Shown: piece after piece, positions 37,712 through 45,813 of the stretch
Numbering within the stretch: position 1 is the first letter of the stretch
How the letters are laid out: every line of letters starts with the position of its first letter
DNA from: JAASSS01 sp021767745
GTDB taxonomy: Bacteria > Pseudomonadota > Gammaproteobacteria > UBA5335
Length of the DNA: 64,000 nucleotides
NCBI GenBank assembly: GCA_034189165.1
Contig: JAXHVN010000011.1
Coordinates: 65,469-129,468, forward strand
Direction of reading: 5' to 3'
The notes under the pieces: generated by a model
The model's database searches: none
What the model was told of the DNA's origin: nothing
What the model saw: the letters and a program-made list of their open reading frames with translations, nothing else
Position numbers and translations under genes: made by a program

Positions 37712-38788
37712 TCAGGCCGACATGGGCGCCGGCGCACGCGGTGCTCGGCGCACGAACGGCGGCCGGACTTTCAGCGCCGGCAGCCAGCGGCCGCGCACGC
37801 TCACCTCACAGGCACCATCGGCAGCGTCGGGCACCTGGGCCAGCGCGATCGACTGCGAGAGCACCGGCGACCAGCCGCCGCTGGTGATCCGGCCTTCGGC
37901 GCCATCGGCAAAGCGCACGTGCTGCCCCGCCCGCATGACGCCGGGCGCCTGCAGCACCAGGCCACACTGATGCGTGATGGGCGTCACCGTCTCGAGCGCC
38001 TGTCGACCGACGAAGTCCCTCGCCGGATCGTCCAGATCGACGGTCCAGCCCAGGCGCACCTGGGCGGGCAGCGTCGCCTCGTCCATGTCCGCCCCGTACA
38101 GGTTCAGCCCGGCCTCCAGCCGCAGCGTATCGCGGGCACCGAGCCCGGCAGGAACGGCGCCGGCCACGACGGCGCGCTGCCACAGCCCGCCGGCCTCGGT
38201 CGCCGGCAGAATGATCTCGAAGCCGTCCTCACCCGTATAGCCGGTGCGGCCGAGCCACCAAGGCTCGCCCTCCCCCGGCTGCGACTGACCGGTGAAGGGC
38301 CGCCAGCGATCGACCTCGCGGCCCAGCAACCCGGCCATGATGCCCGCCGCCGCCGGCCCCTGCAGCGCGAGGATCGCCACGTCGTCCCGCAGGGACCAGC
38401 CACTGGCCGGCAGCAGCGCCGCGTACCGCTCGGCGACGCGCTCGCGCGTGCCGGCGTTGGAGACGACACGAAAGCCCGCCTCGCCGCGATGGTACAGGAT
38501 CAGGTCATCGACGATGCCGCCGCGCTCGTTCAGCAGGCAGCCGTACTGCGCCTGGCCAGGCGTCAGTCGGGCGATGTCGAAGGCGAACAGCGTGCGCAGC
38601 GCCGGCGCCAGGGTCGGGGCGAAGTCGGCAACCCGCATGTGCGAGACATCGAACAATCCGGCGCGCTCCCGCACCGCGTGATGCTCATCGAGCTGTGAAC
38701 CGTAGTGCAGCGGCATCTGCCAGCCGGCGAAGGGCACCATGCGGGCACCGGCCGCGGTATGCCGCTCGTACAGGGGCGTGCGCCGCAT
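37712..38788 (-). CDS. gcvT: glycine cleavage system aminomethyltransferase (T protein)
   Basis: A 358-residue tetrahydrofolate-dependent enzyme that releases ammonia and forms 5,10-methylene-THF from the GcvH intermediate. RRTPLYERHTAAGARMVPFAGWQMPLHY at the start contains the family pattern, FDVSHM follows, and YTGEDGFEI is the folate-site segment. The ATG at 38788 is preferred to a TTG at 38806 because GAGGAG lies 7 bases upstream; that ribosome site overlaps the stop codon of the preceding ubi gene. No glycine riboswitch is possible here because the gene is internal to the operon. Confidence 0.95.
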   Translation of the reverse strand: MRRTPLYERHTAAGARMVPFAGWQMPLHYGSQLDEHHAVRERAGLFDVSHMRVADFAPTLAPALRTLFAFDIARLTPGQAQYGCLLNERGGIVDDLILYHRGEAGFRVVSNAGTRERVAERYAALLPASGWSLRDDVAILALQGPAAAGIMAGLLGREVDRWRPFTGQSQPGEGEPWWLGRTGYTGEDGFEIILPATEAGGLWQRAVVAGAVPAGLGARDTLRLEAGLNLYGADMDEATLPAQVRLGWTVDLDDPARDFVGRQALETVTPITHQCGLVLQAPGVMRAGQHVRFADGAEGRITSGGWSPVLSQSIALAQVPDAADGACEVSVRGRWLPALKVRPPFVRRAPRAPAPMSA

Positions 38789-38798
38789 GGCTGGCTCC

Positions 38799-40037
38799 TC
38801 AGACAAAATCGATTACGTCCTTCAGGCGCGCCGGATCCGGCGCCGCCAGGCTCGGCAGATCCCCGCTGAAACCGCTGGCCTCATTGACGATGCGGCGCTT
38901 GAGCGGCCCGAGCCGGTCCGTGGCCGCGAGCCCCGCGCGGCGGATGCGCCGGGTCCAGGGCGCCGAGGTGCCGAACAGCCGCTTGAAGCCATCGAGAGTG
39001 AGCGAGACCATCAGGTTCTCGCCGCGTCGCCAGCGCGCGTAGCGCGCCAGTACCCGCCGATCCGCCCAATCCTCTCCCGCCGCGCGCGCGGCCACCAGCA
39101 CGTCGGTCAGCGCCGCGGCGTCCATCAGACCGAGGTTCGCCCCTTGGCCGGCCAGCGGATGCACCGCATGCGCGGCATCGCCGACCAGGGCGACGCGCGG
39201 GCCGACGTAGTCCACCGCATGGCGATACTGCAGCGGGAAGGCCGCCCGCGGCCCGGCTCCCGTCAGGCGGCCCAGACGCCCGGCGCTGGCTGCCTGCAGG
39301 GCGTTCAGGAAGTCGTCCGGCGATGCCGCCAGCAGGCGTTCGGCAGCCGGTTCATCGTTGCTCCACACCACGGCGCAGCGCCCATCGGCCAGCGGCAGGA
39401 AGGCGAGCGGCCCGGTCGGCAGGAAATGCTGCCAGGCGGTATCCCGGTGGCCGCCGCCCGGATGGATGCCGCAGACGATCGCCCGCTGCCCATAGGCATG
39501 ACCCACGCTCGCGATCCGCGCCATGCCGCGCACCCGCGAGGTGGCGCCGTCGGCACCGACCACCAGCCGCGCCCGCCAGCGCCGACCCGCGGCGTCGACC
39601 TCGACCGCCCCGCCCGTCCAGTCAATGCGCCCGAGCGGCGCGTGTTCGTGCAGTTGCACCGTCTCGTGGGCGGTAGCGGCGTCCACGGCCGCCCGTTGCA
39701 GCGCCTGATTCTCCACAATGCTGCCCAGTCGGTCCGCCGGCAGGGCAGCGGCATCGAAGTCGATGCTCGCGGCGCCGTCCCAGACGTGCATGTGCCGATA
39801 GCCCGCCACGCGGCCGGCACGCGCCATGGCCGGCCAGATGTCGAGCCGGCGCAGCATCCGCTCGCTGGCGAGCGAGAGCGCCGTCACCCGGGTGTCGAGT
39901 TCGCCCTGCGGGGCCGGGGGCACCGCGCCGGCCTCCAGCAGCGTGACGGCGAATCCCGCCTGCCCGAGCGCCGCGGCAAGGCTGGCGCCGACCATGCCGG
40001 CGCCGACGACGAGCACATCCGTTGCGGCCGCGTTCAT
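38799..40037 (-). CDS. UbiH/UbiF/VisC-family FAD monooxygenase, probably UbiI-like
   Basis: A 412-residue flavoprotein hydroxylase of ubiquinone biosynthesis. VVGAGMVGASLAAALG binds FAD and GDAAHAVHPLAGQGANLGLMD is the second FAD motif. The Asp in GDAAH separates it from UbiH, which has Asn there. Since Coq7 is encoded at 57.9 kb and performs the C6 hydroxylation, this enzyme most likely acts at C5 like UbiI; UbiL/UbiM-type assignments are also possible. It overlaps ubiH by ATGA and lies directly upstream of gcvT, as in many Gammaproteobacteria. Confidence 0.88.
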   Translation of the reverse strand: MNAAATDVLVVGAGMVGASLAAALGQAGFAVTLLEAGAVPPAPQGELDTRVTALSLASERMLRRLDIWPAMARAGRVAGYRHMHVWDGAASIDFDAAALPADRLGSIVENQALQRAAVDAATAHETVQLHEHAPLGRIDWTGGAVEVDAAGRRWRARLVVGADGATSRVRGMARIASVGHAYGQRAIVCGIHPGGGHRDTAWQHFLPTGPLAFLPLADGRCAVVWSNDEPAAERLLAASPDDFLNALQAASAGRLGRLTGAGPRAAFPLQYRHAVDYVGPRVALVGDAAHAVHPLAGQGANLGLMDAAALTDVLVAARAAGEDWADRRVLARYARWRRGENLMVSLTLDGFKRLFGTSAPWTRRIRRAGLAATDRLGPLKRRIVNEASGFSGDLPSLAAPDPARLKDVIDFV

Positions 40038-41230
40038 GCCGGCAGATGCTCGGGCAGGCCGATCGCCGGGCGGGCGAAGGCCCGCTTGGCCGCCGGCGCC
40101 AGATCCAGCCCCAGCATGCCGAGGCTGCGCAGATGACCCAGCGTACCCGGCGCCCGCTCGAACAGGCGCGGCAGCCAGTGGGTAAAGCGGGTGACTGCCG
40201 CGCGACGCGGCGCAGTCAAGGCTGCGTAGCGGCGTACGAGGGCGGCGGCGCCGGGGTCGCCCGGCTGCTGGCGCATCACCTCGGCCAGCCGCATGGCCTC
40301 GAACAGGCTGAGATTGAAGCCCTGCGCCGCGATGGGATGCACCGCGTGCGCGGCGTTGCCGGTCAGCACGACGCGCTCATCCACCAGCCGTTCGGCGTGC
40401 AGTCCCTGCAGCGGCCAGCGCGCCAGCCGGCCGATCTGCGTAAACCCGCCTAGGCGCTGCCCGAAGGCGGCGGAGGCCGCCGCCGCCAGCGCCGCTGGCG
40501 GCTGTGCCAGCAGCGCCGGCACGGCTGTGTTCGGCACGGTCCAGACCACGGCGACCCGCCGCTCCAGCGGCAGGACCGCGAGCGCACCACAGCCGGTGAA
40601 TCGCTCATGCGCCCAACCGGCGGTGTCCTGCCGCGGCGTGGCATTGAACACCAGTGCCGTCTGCTCGTAGTCGTAGCGGCGCACCGGGATCCCGAGCGCG
40701 GCGCGCAGCGGCGACTCGGCGCCATCGGCCACCACCAGCAACCGCGCCATCACGGTATGTTCCCCATCGGCTGCACTCAGGCGCAGCGTGACGCCGTCGG
40801 CGCGCCGCAGCGGTGCCTGCACCTCGGCGGGGTTGAACAGGTGCACGTTGTCCAGCGACTGCACCCGCGCCTGCAGCGCACGGCCGAGCACGCGATTGGG
40901 CAGCGTATAGCCGAACGCGGCGAGCTCGTGATCGGCCGCGTGCAGGCGCACCACGCCGAGCTTGCCGCGCTCACTGACATGGATGTGCCGGATCGGCCGG
41001 GCGGCTTCGGCCAGCGCCGGCCACACCCCGAGCCGGGCCAGCGACACCGCCGATGCCAGACTCAGCGCAGAACTGCGCTCGTCGTAGTGCGGCGCCTGCT
41101 GCGCCTGCACGGGCACCCGCTCGACCAGGGCGATGTCCAGCCCGGTGCTGGCCAACGCGCAGGCGAGGCTGCTGCCGACCAGACCGCCGCCGGCGATCAG
41201 CACATCGAACCGCAACGTGGATGAACTCAT
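40034..41230 (-). CDS. ubiH: 2-octaprenyl-6-methoxyphenol hydroxylase family protein
   Basis: A 398-residue FAD-dependent hydroxylase of ubiquinone biosynthesis. The N-terminal LIAGGGLVGSSLACALA is the dinucleotide fold, and GNAAHAVHPIAAQGFNLSLFEA is the UbiH variant of the second FAD motif, with Asn in place of Asp. The ATG at 41230 begins the conserved part; the open frame continues upstream into the pepP overlap region but is not coding. It begins 7 bases after pepP and overlaps the UbiI-like gene. Acts at the inner membrane within the Ubi complex. Confidence 0.92.
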   Translation of the reverse strand: MSSSTLRFDVLIAGGGLVGSSLACALASTGLDIALVERVPVQAQQAPHYDERSSALSLASAVSLARLGVWPALAEAARPIRHIHVSERGKLGVVRLHAADHELAAFGYTLPNRVLGRALQARVQSLDNVHLFNPAEVQAPLRRADGVTLRLSAADGEHTVMARLLVVADGAESPLRAALGIPVRRYDYEQTALVFNATPRQDTAGWAHERFTGCGALAVLPLERRVAVVWTVPNTAVPALLAQPPAALAAAASAAFGQRLGGFTQIGRLARWPLQGLHAERLVDERVVLTGNAAHAVHPIAAQGFNLSLFEAMRLAEVMRQQPGDPGAAALVRRYAALTAPRRAAVTRFTHWLPRLFERAPGTLGHLRSLGMLGLDLAPAAKRAFARPAIGLPEHLPA

Positions 41231-41237
41231 GGCGGGC

Positions 41238-42554
41238 TCAGCGGCAGCAAGCCGCCGTGACCTCGGCGACGGTCTTGGGCGCCTCGGCCGTGAGCACCTG
41301 CGCACCCCGACGCGTGACGAGCACGTCGTCCTCGATGCGCACGCCGATGTTCCACCAGCGTTCGTCCAACGCCGGCCCCTGCTGCAGGTACAGGCCGGGT
41401 TCGACCGTCAGCGTCATCCCCGGCTCCAGTTCGCGCCACGCCTCGTCGATGCGATAGCTGCCCACGTCGTGCACGTCCCGACCGAGCCAGTGACCCGTAC
41501 GATGCATGTAGTAGGGTCGGTAGAGCTGCCGGTTCACCACGTCGTCGAGCGCCTCGGTGAGGATACCGAGGTCGATCAGGCCCTGGCTCAGCACCTGCAC
41601 CGCCGCCTCGTGAGGCGCATTCCAGTGCGCGCCGGGGCGCACCGCCTCGATCGCGGCCAGCTGCGCCGCCAGCACGACCTCGTACACCGCCTGCTGCGCC
41701 GGGGAAAAGCGCCCATTGACGGGGAAGGTGCGGGTCACATCGGCGGCATAGCCGGCGTACTCCATGCCGGCATCGATCAGCACCAGCTCGCCATCGACCA
41801 GCGGCGCATCGTTGCGCACGTAGTGCAGGATGCAGCCCCGCGGGCCACCGCCGACGATGGGCGGATAGGCGTGTTCGCCGCCGTGGCGGGCAAAGGCCGC
41901 GGTGAACACGGCGGCGAGCTCGTATTCATGCTGGCCGGGGCGGCAGACGGCCATGGCCTCGGCATGCGCGGCGGCGGTCCAGGCGCCGGCCCGGCGCATC
42001 AGCGCCTGCTCCGCGGGGTCCTTGTAGAGGCGCATCTCGTGCAGATGCGGCTCGAGCGCGACCAGCGCGCCGGGGGCCTGTCGACCCGCCCGCGCGCCCT
42101 CGCGCAGCTCCCGCAGCCAGCCGATCAGGCGCTGATCGAGGGCCGCATCGTTGCCGAGCGCGTAGTACACCCGCTCCGCCCGCAGCAGCAGCTCCGGCAG
42201 CACCTCGTCCAGCTCCCCGATGGACCAGGCCGCGTCGGCACCGAATTCCCGGCAGGCGCCCTGCGGCCCGGCGCGGTAGCCATCCCACTGCTCGCGCTCG
42301 GGATCCTTCTCGCGCACGAACAGCAGGTATGGCCCGCCCTCCCGGTCCGGCGCCAGCACGGCCAGCGCGTCGGGTTCGGGGAAACCGGTCAGGTAGTCGA
42401 AGTCACTGTCCTGGCGGAACGGATAGTGCACATCCCGGTTGCGCCGCCGCTCGTGCGCGGCCGGAATGATCGCGATCGAGCCGGGCTCGAGCAGCTGCAG
42501 CAGTTCCTGGCGCCGCCGCGCGTGCGCCGCGAGGGCGCCCTGCTCCGCGCTCAT
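41238..42554 (-). CDS. pepP: Xaa-Pro aminopeptidase
   Basis: A 438-residue M24B metallopeptidase removing N-terminal residues before proline. An N-terminal creatinase-like domain (RRNRDVHYPFRQDSDFDYLTGF) is followed by the pita-bread catalytic domain. Metal ligands are seen in LIDAGMEYAGYAADVTRTF (two Asp), HRTGHWLGRDVHDVG (His) and VEPGLY and IRIEDD-type segments (Glu). Length matches E. coli PepP. The ATG at 42554 overlaps the ygfB stop. The order ygfB-pepP-ubiH-ubiI is conserved across Gammaproteobacteria. Confidence 0.96.
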   Translation of the reverse strand: MSAEQGALAAHARRRQELLQLLEPGSIAIIPAAHERRRNRDVHYPFRQDSDFDYLTGFPEPDALAVLAPDREGGPYLLFVREKDPEREQWDGYRAGPQGACREFGADAAWSIGELDEVLPELLLRAERVYYALGNDAALDQRLIGWLRELREGARAGRQAPGALVALEPHLHEMRLYKDPAEQALMRRAGAWTAAAHAEAMAVCRPGQHEYELAAVFTAAFARHGGEHAYPPIVGGGPRGCILHYVRNDAPLVDGELVLIDAGMEYAGYAADVTRTFPVNGRFSPAQQAVYEVVLAAQLAAIEAVRPGAHWNAPHEAAVQVLSQGLIDLGILTEALDDVVNRQLYRPYYMHRTGHWLGRDVHDVGSYRIDEAWRELEPGMTLTVEPGLYLQQGPALDERWWNIGVRIEDDVLVTRRGAQVLTAEAPKTVAEVTAACCR

Positions 42555-43072
42555 GCGCGCCCCGCCGGCTCGTGCGCCTGCAGGAACAGCAGCAACGCCG
42601 CGACGCGCAGATGTTCTTCCAGCATGGCCAGCGAGTCCTCGTCCGCATCGTCCTCGACCACCGGTTCGAGCTGCGCCATGGCCGCCAGGTCCGCCAGCGC
42701 CTCCTCGGCCTGCTCGCCCGCGGCCCGCGCATCGCCGAGGCCGAAGCCGGAGAGAAAGCCCTCGCACCAGCCCGCCATCGCCGCGGCCCGCTCGCCCGCC
42801 GCGGCGGCATCGGCCGGCAGCAGCGGCGCGAACTCGAAGCTCTCGCTGGCCAGGCTCTGCCGGCTGTGGGCAATCAGCGCCTGCAACAGGCCCTGCGCCG
42901 CCGGCGGCAGGGCCTCGGCGTCCCAGGCATGGCGCGCCAGTAGCGGCTCCACCGGCGCCGGCCCGCACAGCAACCCGCACACCAGCCCATGCAGTTGCGC
43001 CGGATCGAGCGCTGCGTCGGTCTGGTGCAGGGCATCCTGCAGCGGTCGGTAGAGTTGCGTCACACTGGTCAT
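42551..43072 (-). CDS. ygfB: UPF0149 family protein YgfB
   Basis: A 173-residue UPF0149 protein. LHGLVCGLLCG near residue 30 and GWCEGFLSGFGLGD in the middle are the family motifs, and the C-terminal half is acidic and helical. In Pseudomonas, YgfB has been reported to influence regulation of peptidoglycan-recycling-linked genes; its biochemical role is otherwise unclear. The ATG at 43072 is chosen as the start of the conserved part. It is divergent from the TIGR02449/zapA genes, with about 107 bases for both promoters. Confidence 0.92.
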   Translation of the reverse strand: MTSVTQLYRPLQDALHQTDAALDPAQLHGLVCGLLCGPAPVEPLLARHAWDAEALPPAAQGLLQALIAHSRQSLASESFEFAPLLPADAAAAGERAAAMAGWCEGFLSGFGLGDARAAGEQAEEALADLAAMAQLEPVVEDDADEDSLAMLEEHLRVAALLLFLQAHEPAGRA

Positions 43073-43179
43073 GGCTGGGGCTTCGACCCTGCGATTGCCG
43101 GGCTCTGGCGCGGAACCTATAGTCTCGTGGCGCCGCCAGCCGGGCAATACCCGCCGCCCAACCCGATGCGGATGTCGCT

Positions 43180-43392
43180 ATGCAAGATGCCGATTGCCTC
43201 GCCAGCCTGGAACGGCAGATCCAGCGCCTGATGTCGCTGAGCGCCCGCCTGGCCGAGGAGAACCGGTCGCTGCGTCGACGCCTGGATGCGCTGGCGCAGG
43301 ATCGGGCGCAGCTGATCCAGAAGAACGAGCAGGCGCGCAGCCGGCTGGAGGCGATGATCGATCGGCTCAGAACGCTCGAGCATGGAGATTGA
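43180..43392 (+). CDS. TIGR02449 family small coiled-coil protein
   Basis: A 70-residue protein that is almost entirely a predicted coiled coil (LERQIQRLMSLSARLAEENRSL...), with repeated Leu and charged residues and no membrane segment. It matches the TIGR02449 family found directly upstream of zapA in Gammaproteobacteria and resembles ZapB in size and heptad pattern. A division-ring role is inferred from position. Its stop is 2 bases before the zapA ATG. Confidence 0.88.
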   Translation: MQDADCLASLERQIQRLMSLSARLAEENRSLRRRLDALAQDRAQLIQKNEQARSRLEAMIDRLRTLEHGD

Positions 43393-43394
43393 CC

Positions 43395-43721
43395 ATGAGT
43401 CAGGTTCGCGTGGCGATCCGCGTCATGGACCACAACTATCAGGTGATGTGCGATGCGGCCGAGCAGGACGCGCTGCGCGCCTCCGCCGCCTTGCTCGATG
43501 CGCGGATGCGGGAGATCAAGCAGACCGGCAAGGTGATCGGCGCGGAACGCATCGCGATCATGGCGGCGCTGAACCTCGCCAACGAGCTGCTGGCCGCCGA
43601 GCAGGCCCGCGAGCGGGTCACGGCGCTTGAAAAAAGGCTCGCCGCACTGAACGATAAGGTGGAGTCATTTCTGCGGGCGCAGACGGACCCGGCGGGTTCC
43701 GAGGCGCCATCGCCGGAGTGA
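43395..43721 (+). CDS. zapA: cell division protein ZapA
   Basis: A 108-residue FtsZ-associated protein that bundles FtsZ filaments at the division site. The N-terminal MSQVRVAIRVMDHNYQV and the C-terminal coiled coil (ALEKRLAALNDKVESFL) are typical. It starts at 43395, close behind the TIGR02449 gene. The open frame extends far upstream, but that part lies across ygfB and the small coiled-coil gene and is rejected. The 6S RNA gene follows, as in E. coli. Confidence 0.94.
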   Translation: MSQVRVAIRVMDHNYQVMCDAAEQDALRASAALLDARMREIKQTGKVIGAERIAIMAALNLANELLAAEQARERVTALEKRLAALNDKVESFLRAQTDPAGSEAPSPE

Positions 43722-43752
43722 AGCAACGGTCCGTGCAGGCCGTTAACAGTCA

Positions 43753-43940
43753 GACGTCTCCTGCGGTGTTCGAGGCGGGCCGGGTGGTACTCTTGAGCCT
43801 AATCTTTCACCCGGGGCCGCAATGTCCGCCGGCATGCGCAGGTCCGTCCGAGAGCGGAAAGCCTACGCCGCGGACTAGCTGCCCCACTTGAACCGCAGGT
43901 TCAAGGTCGAAGGCACGCCACGGCACATGCGGGAGACGTC
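43753..43940 (+). ncRNA. ssrS: 6S RNA
   Basis: A 188-base RNA in the classical position between zapA and the 5-formyl-THF cyclo-ligase gene. Its ends (GACGTCTCCTGCGGTG and CACATGCGGGAGACGTC) pair almost completely. Internal segments match the conserved elements of 6S RNA: TTGAGCCTAATCTTTCA (43793-43809), GGTCCGTCCGAGAG, AAGCCT, and the hairpin TTGAACC-GCA-GGTTCAA (43888-43904). 6S RNA mimics an open promoter and sequesters sigma70 RNA polymerase in stationary phase. The exact ends may differ by a few bases. Confidence 0.93.
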
Positions 43941-44580
43941 CCCAACAACCGCGCCGGCAGCGGCCGGCGAATCGCGCCGGGCGCTGCGGCGCCGGCTGCG
44001 CGATCGACGCCGGGCGGTGCCGGCCGCCGCGGCGGCACGAGCCGCCCGGCGGGCGAGCCGGCGACTACTGCGCAGCCCGCAGTTTCGCCGTGCCCGGCAC
44101 GTCGCGCTGTTCCTGTCGGCCGATGGCGAACTGCCGACCGAGCCGTTCGCCGCCGCGGCGCGCGCCCACGGCAAGCGCCTGTATCTGCCGGTCGTGCGGC
44201 GCGACGGGCGCCTGGCCTTTTGTCGCTGGCATCGCCACAGCCCGCTGCGCAACAACCGCTTCGGCATCGCGGAGCCCGCCCGGGCACGGCGCCGGGCGGC
44301 GGGACGGCTGGACCTGGTGCTGGTGCCACTGGTGGCCTTCGACGCCACCGGCGGCCGGCTCGGCATGGGCGGCGGCTTCTACGATCGCAGCTTCGCCTTC
44401 CGCGTCCGGCGCAGGCGCCGTCATCCCTGGCTGGTGGGCTGGGCCTACGAATTCCAGCGCCTGCCCGTGGTGCCGATGGCGCCCTGGGATGTCGCGCTGG
44501 ATGCGGTGGCCACCGAACGGCGCGTGTGGCGCGGCGCCCCTGCAGACGAAGAGACCCCGTCATGGCCTACTGGCTGCTGA
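43927..44580 (+). CDS. 5-formyltetrahydrofolate cyclo-ligase
   Basis: A 217-residue enzyme that converts 5-formyl-THF to 5,10-methenyl-THF with ATP (ygfA/fau in E. coli). The glycine-rich GGRLGMGGGFYDRSF near residue 155 and the Arg-rich N-terminal helix RRALRRRLRDRRRAV are family features. The only suitable ATG, at 43927, lies inside the 3' strand of the 6S RNA terminal stem, so the coding region and the RNA overlap by 14 bases; no good Shine-Dalgarno is visible. In E. coli the two are co-transcribed and the RNA is processed out. The 3' end overlaps the EVE gene by 19 bases. Confidence 0.9.
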   Translation: MRETSPTTAPAAAGESRRALRRRLRDRRRAVPAAAAARAARRASRRLLRSPQFRRARHVALFLSADGELPTEPFAAAARAHGKRLYLPVVRRDGRLAFCRWHRHSPLRNNRFGIAEPARARRRAAGRLDLVLVPLVAFDATGGRLGMGGGFYDRSFAFRVRRRRRHPWLVGWAYEFQRLPVVPMAPWDVALDAVATERRVWRGAPADEETPSWPTGC

Positions 44581-45014
44581 AGTCCGAACCCTCCACCTTC
44601 GGCATCGACGATCTGGCAGCGAAGCAGGTCGATGGCTGGGAGGGTGTGCGCAACTATCAGGCGCGCAACATGATGCGCGACCAGATGCGCCGCGGCGATC
44701 AGGCGTTCCTGTACCACAGCAACTGCGCCGAACCGGCCATCACCGGCCTGATGGAGATCGTGCGCGAGGGCTATCCGGATCCCACCGCGCACGATCCGGA
44801 GTCGAAGTACTACGACCCGAAGTCCTCGCCGGCGCAGCCGCGCTGGTTCCAGGTGGACGTGCGCTACCTGCGCCATCTCTCGCGCCCGATCACGCTGCGG
44901 GAACTGCGCCAGCATCAGGCGCTGGATAGGCTGCTGCTGCTCAGGCGGGGCAACCGGCTGTCGGTGACGCCGGTCGAGCCCGCGCATTGGGACTACATCC
45001 TGACACTGGAATAG
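44562..45014 (+). CDS. EVE domain-containing protein
   Basis: A 150-residue single EVE (PUA-like) domain protein: YWLLKSEPSTFGIDDL at the start, VRNYQARNMMRDQMRRGD, FLYHSNC, and KYYDPKSS. EVE domains bind modified bases in RNA or DNA; the precise role of the stand-alone bacterial form is not settled. It begins inside the last codons of the cyclo-ligase gene, so the two are translated together. Length is typical of the family. Confidence 0.93.
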   Translation: MAYWLLKSEPSTFGIDDLAAKQVDGWEGVRNYQARNMMRDQMRRGDQAFLYHSNCAEPAITGLMEIVREGYPDPTAHDPESKYYDPKSSPAQPRWFQVDVRYLRHLSRPITLRELRQHQALDRLLLLRRGNRLSVTPVEPAHWDYILTLE

Positions 45015-45174
45015 CGCACCATCGCGGCGCAGGCCGCCTCCTGATGCGGCGCCGCGCCGCCACCGCGGGCGACAGCGACTGCGGCCGATGCGTGATTGCC
45101 TGGTGGCTCGGAACTTGCTAAACAGTAAGGCCGTGCCGTTGCCACAGCGGCAACCGTCGACGGAGAGATCCCGG

Positions 45175-45801
45175 ATGATCACCCATCTGCAGGCCACGAG
45201 CTGGAACAACGTGCTGCTCAAGCTGAACGGGCAGGTCCCGGTCTACCTGGGCGGCCGCGGCGCCAAGGCGGAAACCTACGAGCACTATCGCGATGAGATC
45301 CGTCGCTTTGCCGCCGAGATCGCCGACCCGTTGCGCCGGCTGGCGGCAGAGGACACCGACGGTGTGCTGCTGCAGGAGACGATGACGGCGCTGGTGGCAC
45401 GCTATCCATTCGCAGAGCTGCTCTACACGCTCAACGGCGAGGGCATCCAGTCCAGCGAGAACGTGCTGGTGGGGCGGGATCTGCAGGTGCGCACGCGACC
45501 CTCGCACCGCGGCCGCGACCGCAGCGCCCGGCCCTACTACCAGCAGGCCAAGGGCGGGGCGGATGACGTGGTGGTCACGGCGCCCTACGTGTCCACGGCG
45601 ACCGGTGAGTTCTGCCTGTCGATCGCTGTGCGGGCCCATGACAACGACGCCGGCACGCGCGGCTACACGGTGCTGGACGTGCACTTCGACGAGCTCATCG
45701 GCCATCTCGCCCGCCGCCGCCGCCGGCCGCTGCGGCTGCTCGCCCTCGCCGCCGGCGGGGCGGTGGCAGCCTCGCTGGTGCTGGTGCTGGTCCTGCTCTA
45801 G
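45175..45801 (+). CDS. PDC/Cache sensor-domain protein with C-terminal membrane tail
   Basis: A 208-residue protein with a PDC/Cache-like ligand-sensing region: RSARPYYQQAKGG and TAPYVSTATGEFCLSIAV resemble the ligand-pocket segments of Cache sensors. The C-terminus is a basic stretch (ARRRRRP) followed by one hydrophobic helix to the last residue (LLALAAGGAVAASLVLVLVLL), a tail-anchor layout with no output domain. The ATG at 45175 follows GGAGAG and fits better than an upstream start at 45088. It is convergent with ilvA with 12 bases between stops. Its signalling partner, if any, is unknown. Confidence 0.82.
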   Translation: MITHLQATSWNNVLLKLNGQVPVYLGGRGAKAETYEHYRDEIRRFAAEIADPLRRLAAEDTDGVLLQETMTALVARYPFAELLYTLNGEGIQSSENVLVGRDLQVRTRPSHRGRDRSARPYYQQAKGGADDVVVTAPYVSTATGEFCLSIAVRAHDNDAGTRGYTVLDVHFDELIGHLARRRRRPLRLLALAAGGAVAASLVLVLVLL

Positions 45802-45813
45802 CAGGCTGGGCGG

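Noticed and set aside
38789..38800. Glycine riboswitch upstream of gcvT
   Set aside because: gcvT starts 10 bases after the upstream ubi gene, so there is no room for one.
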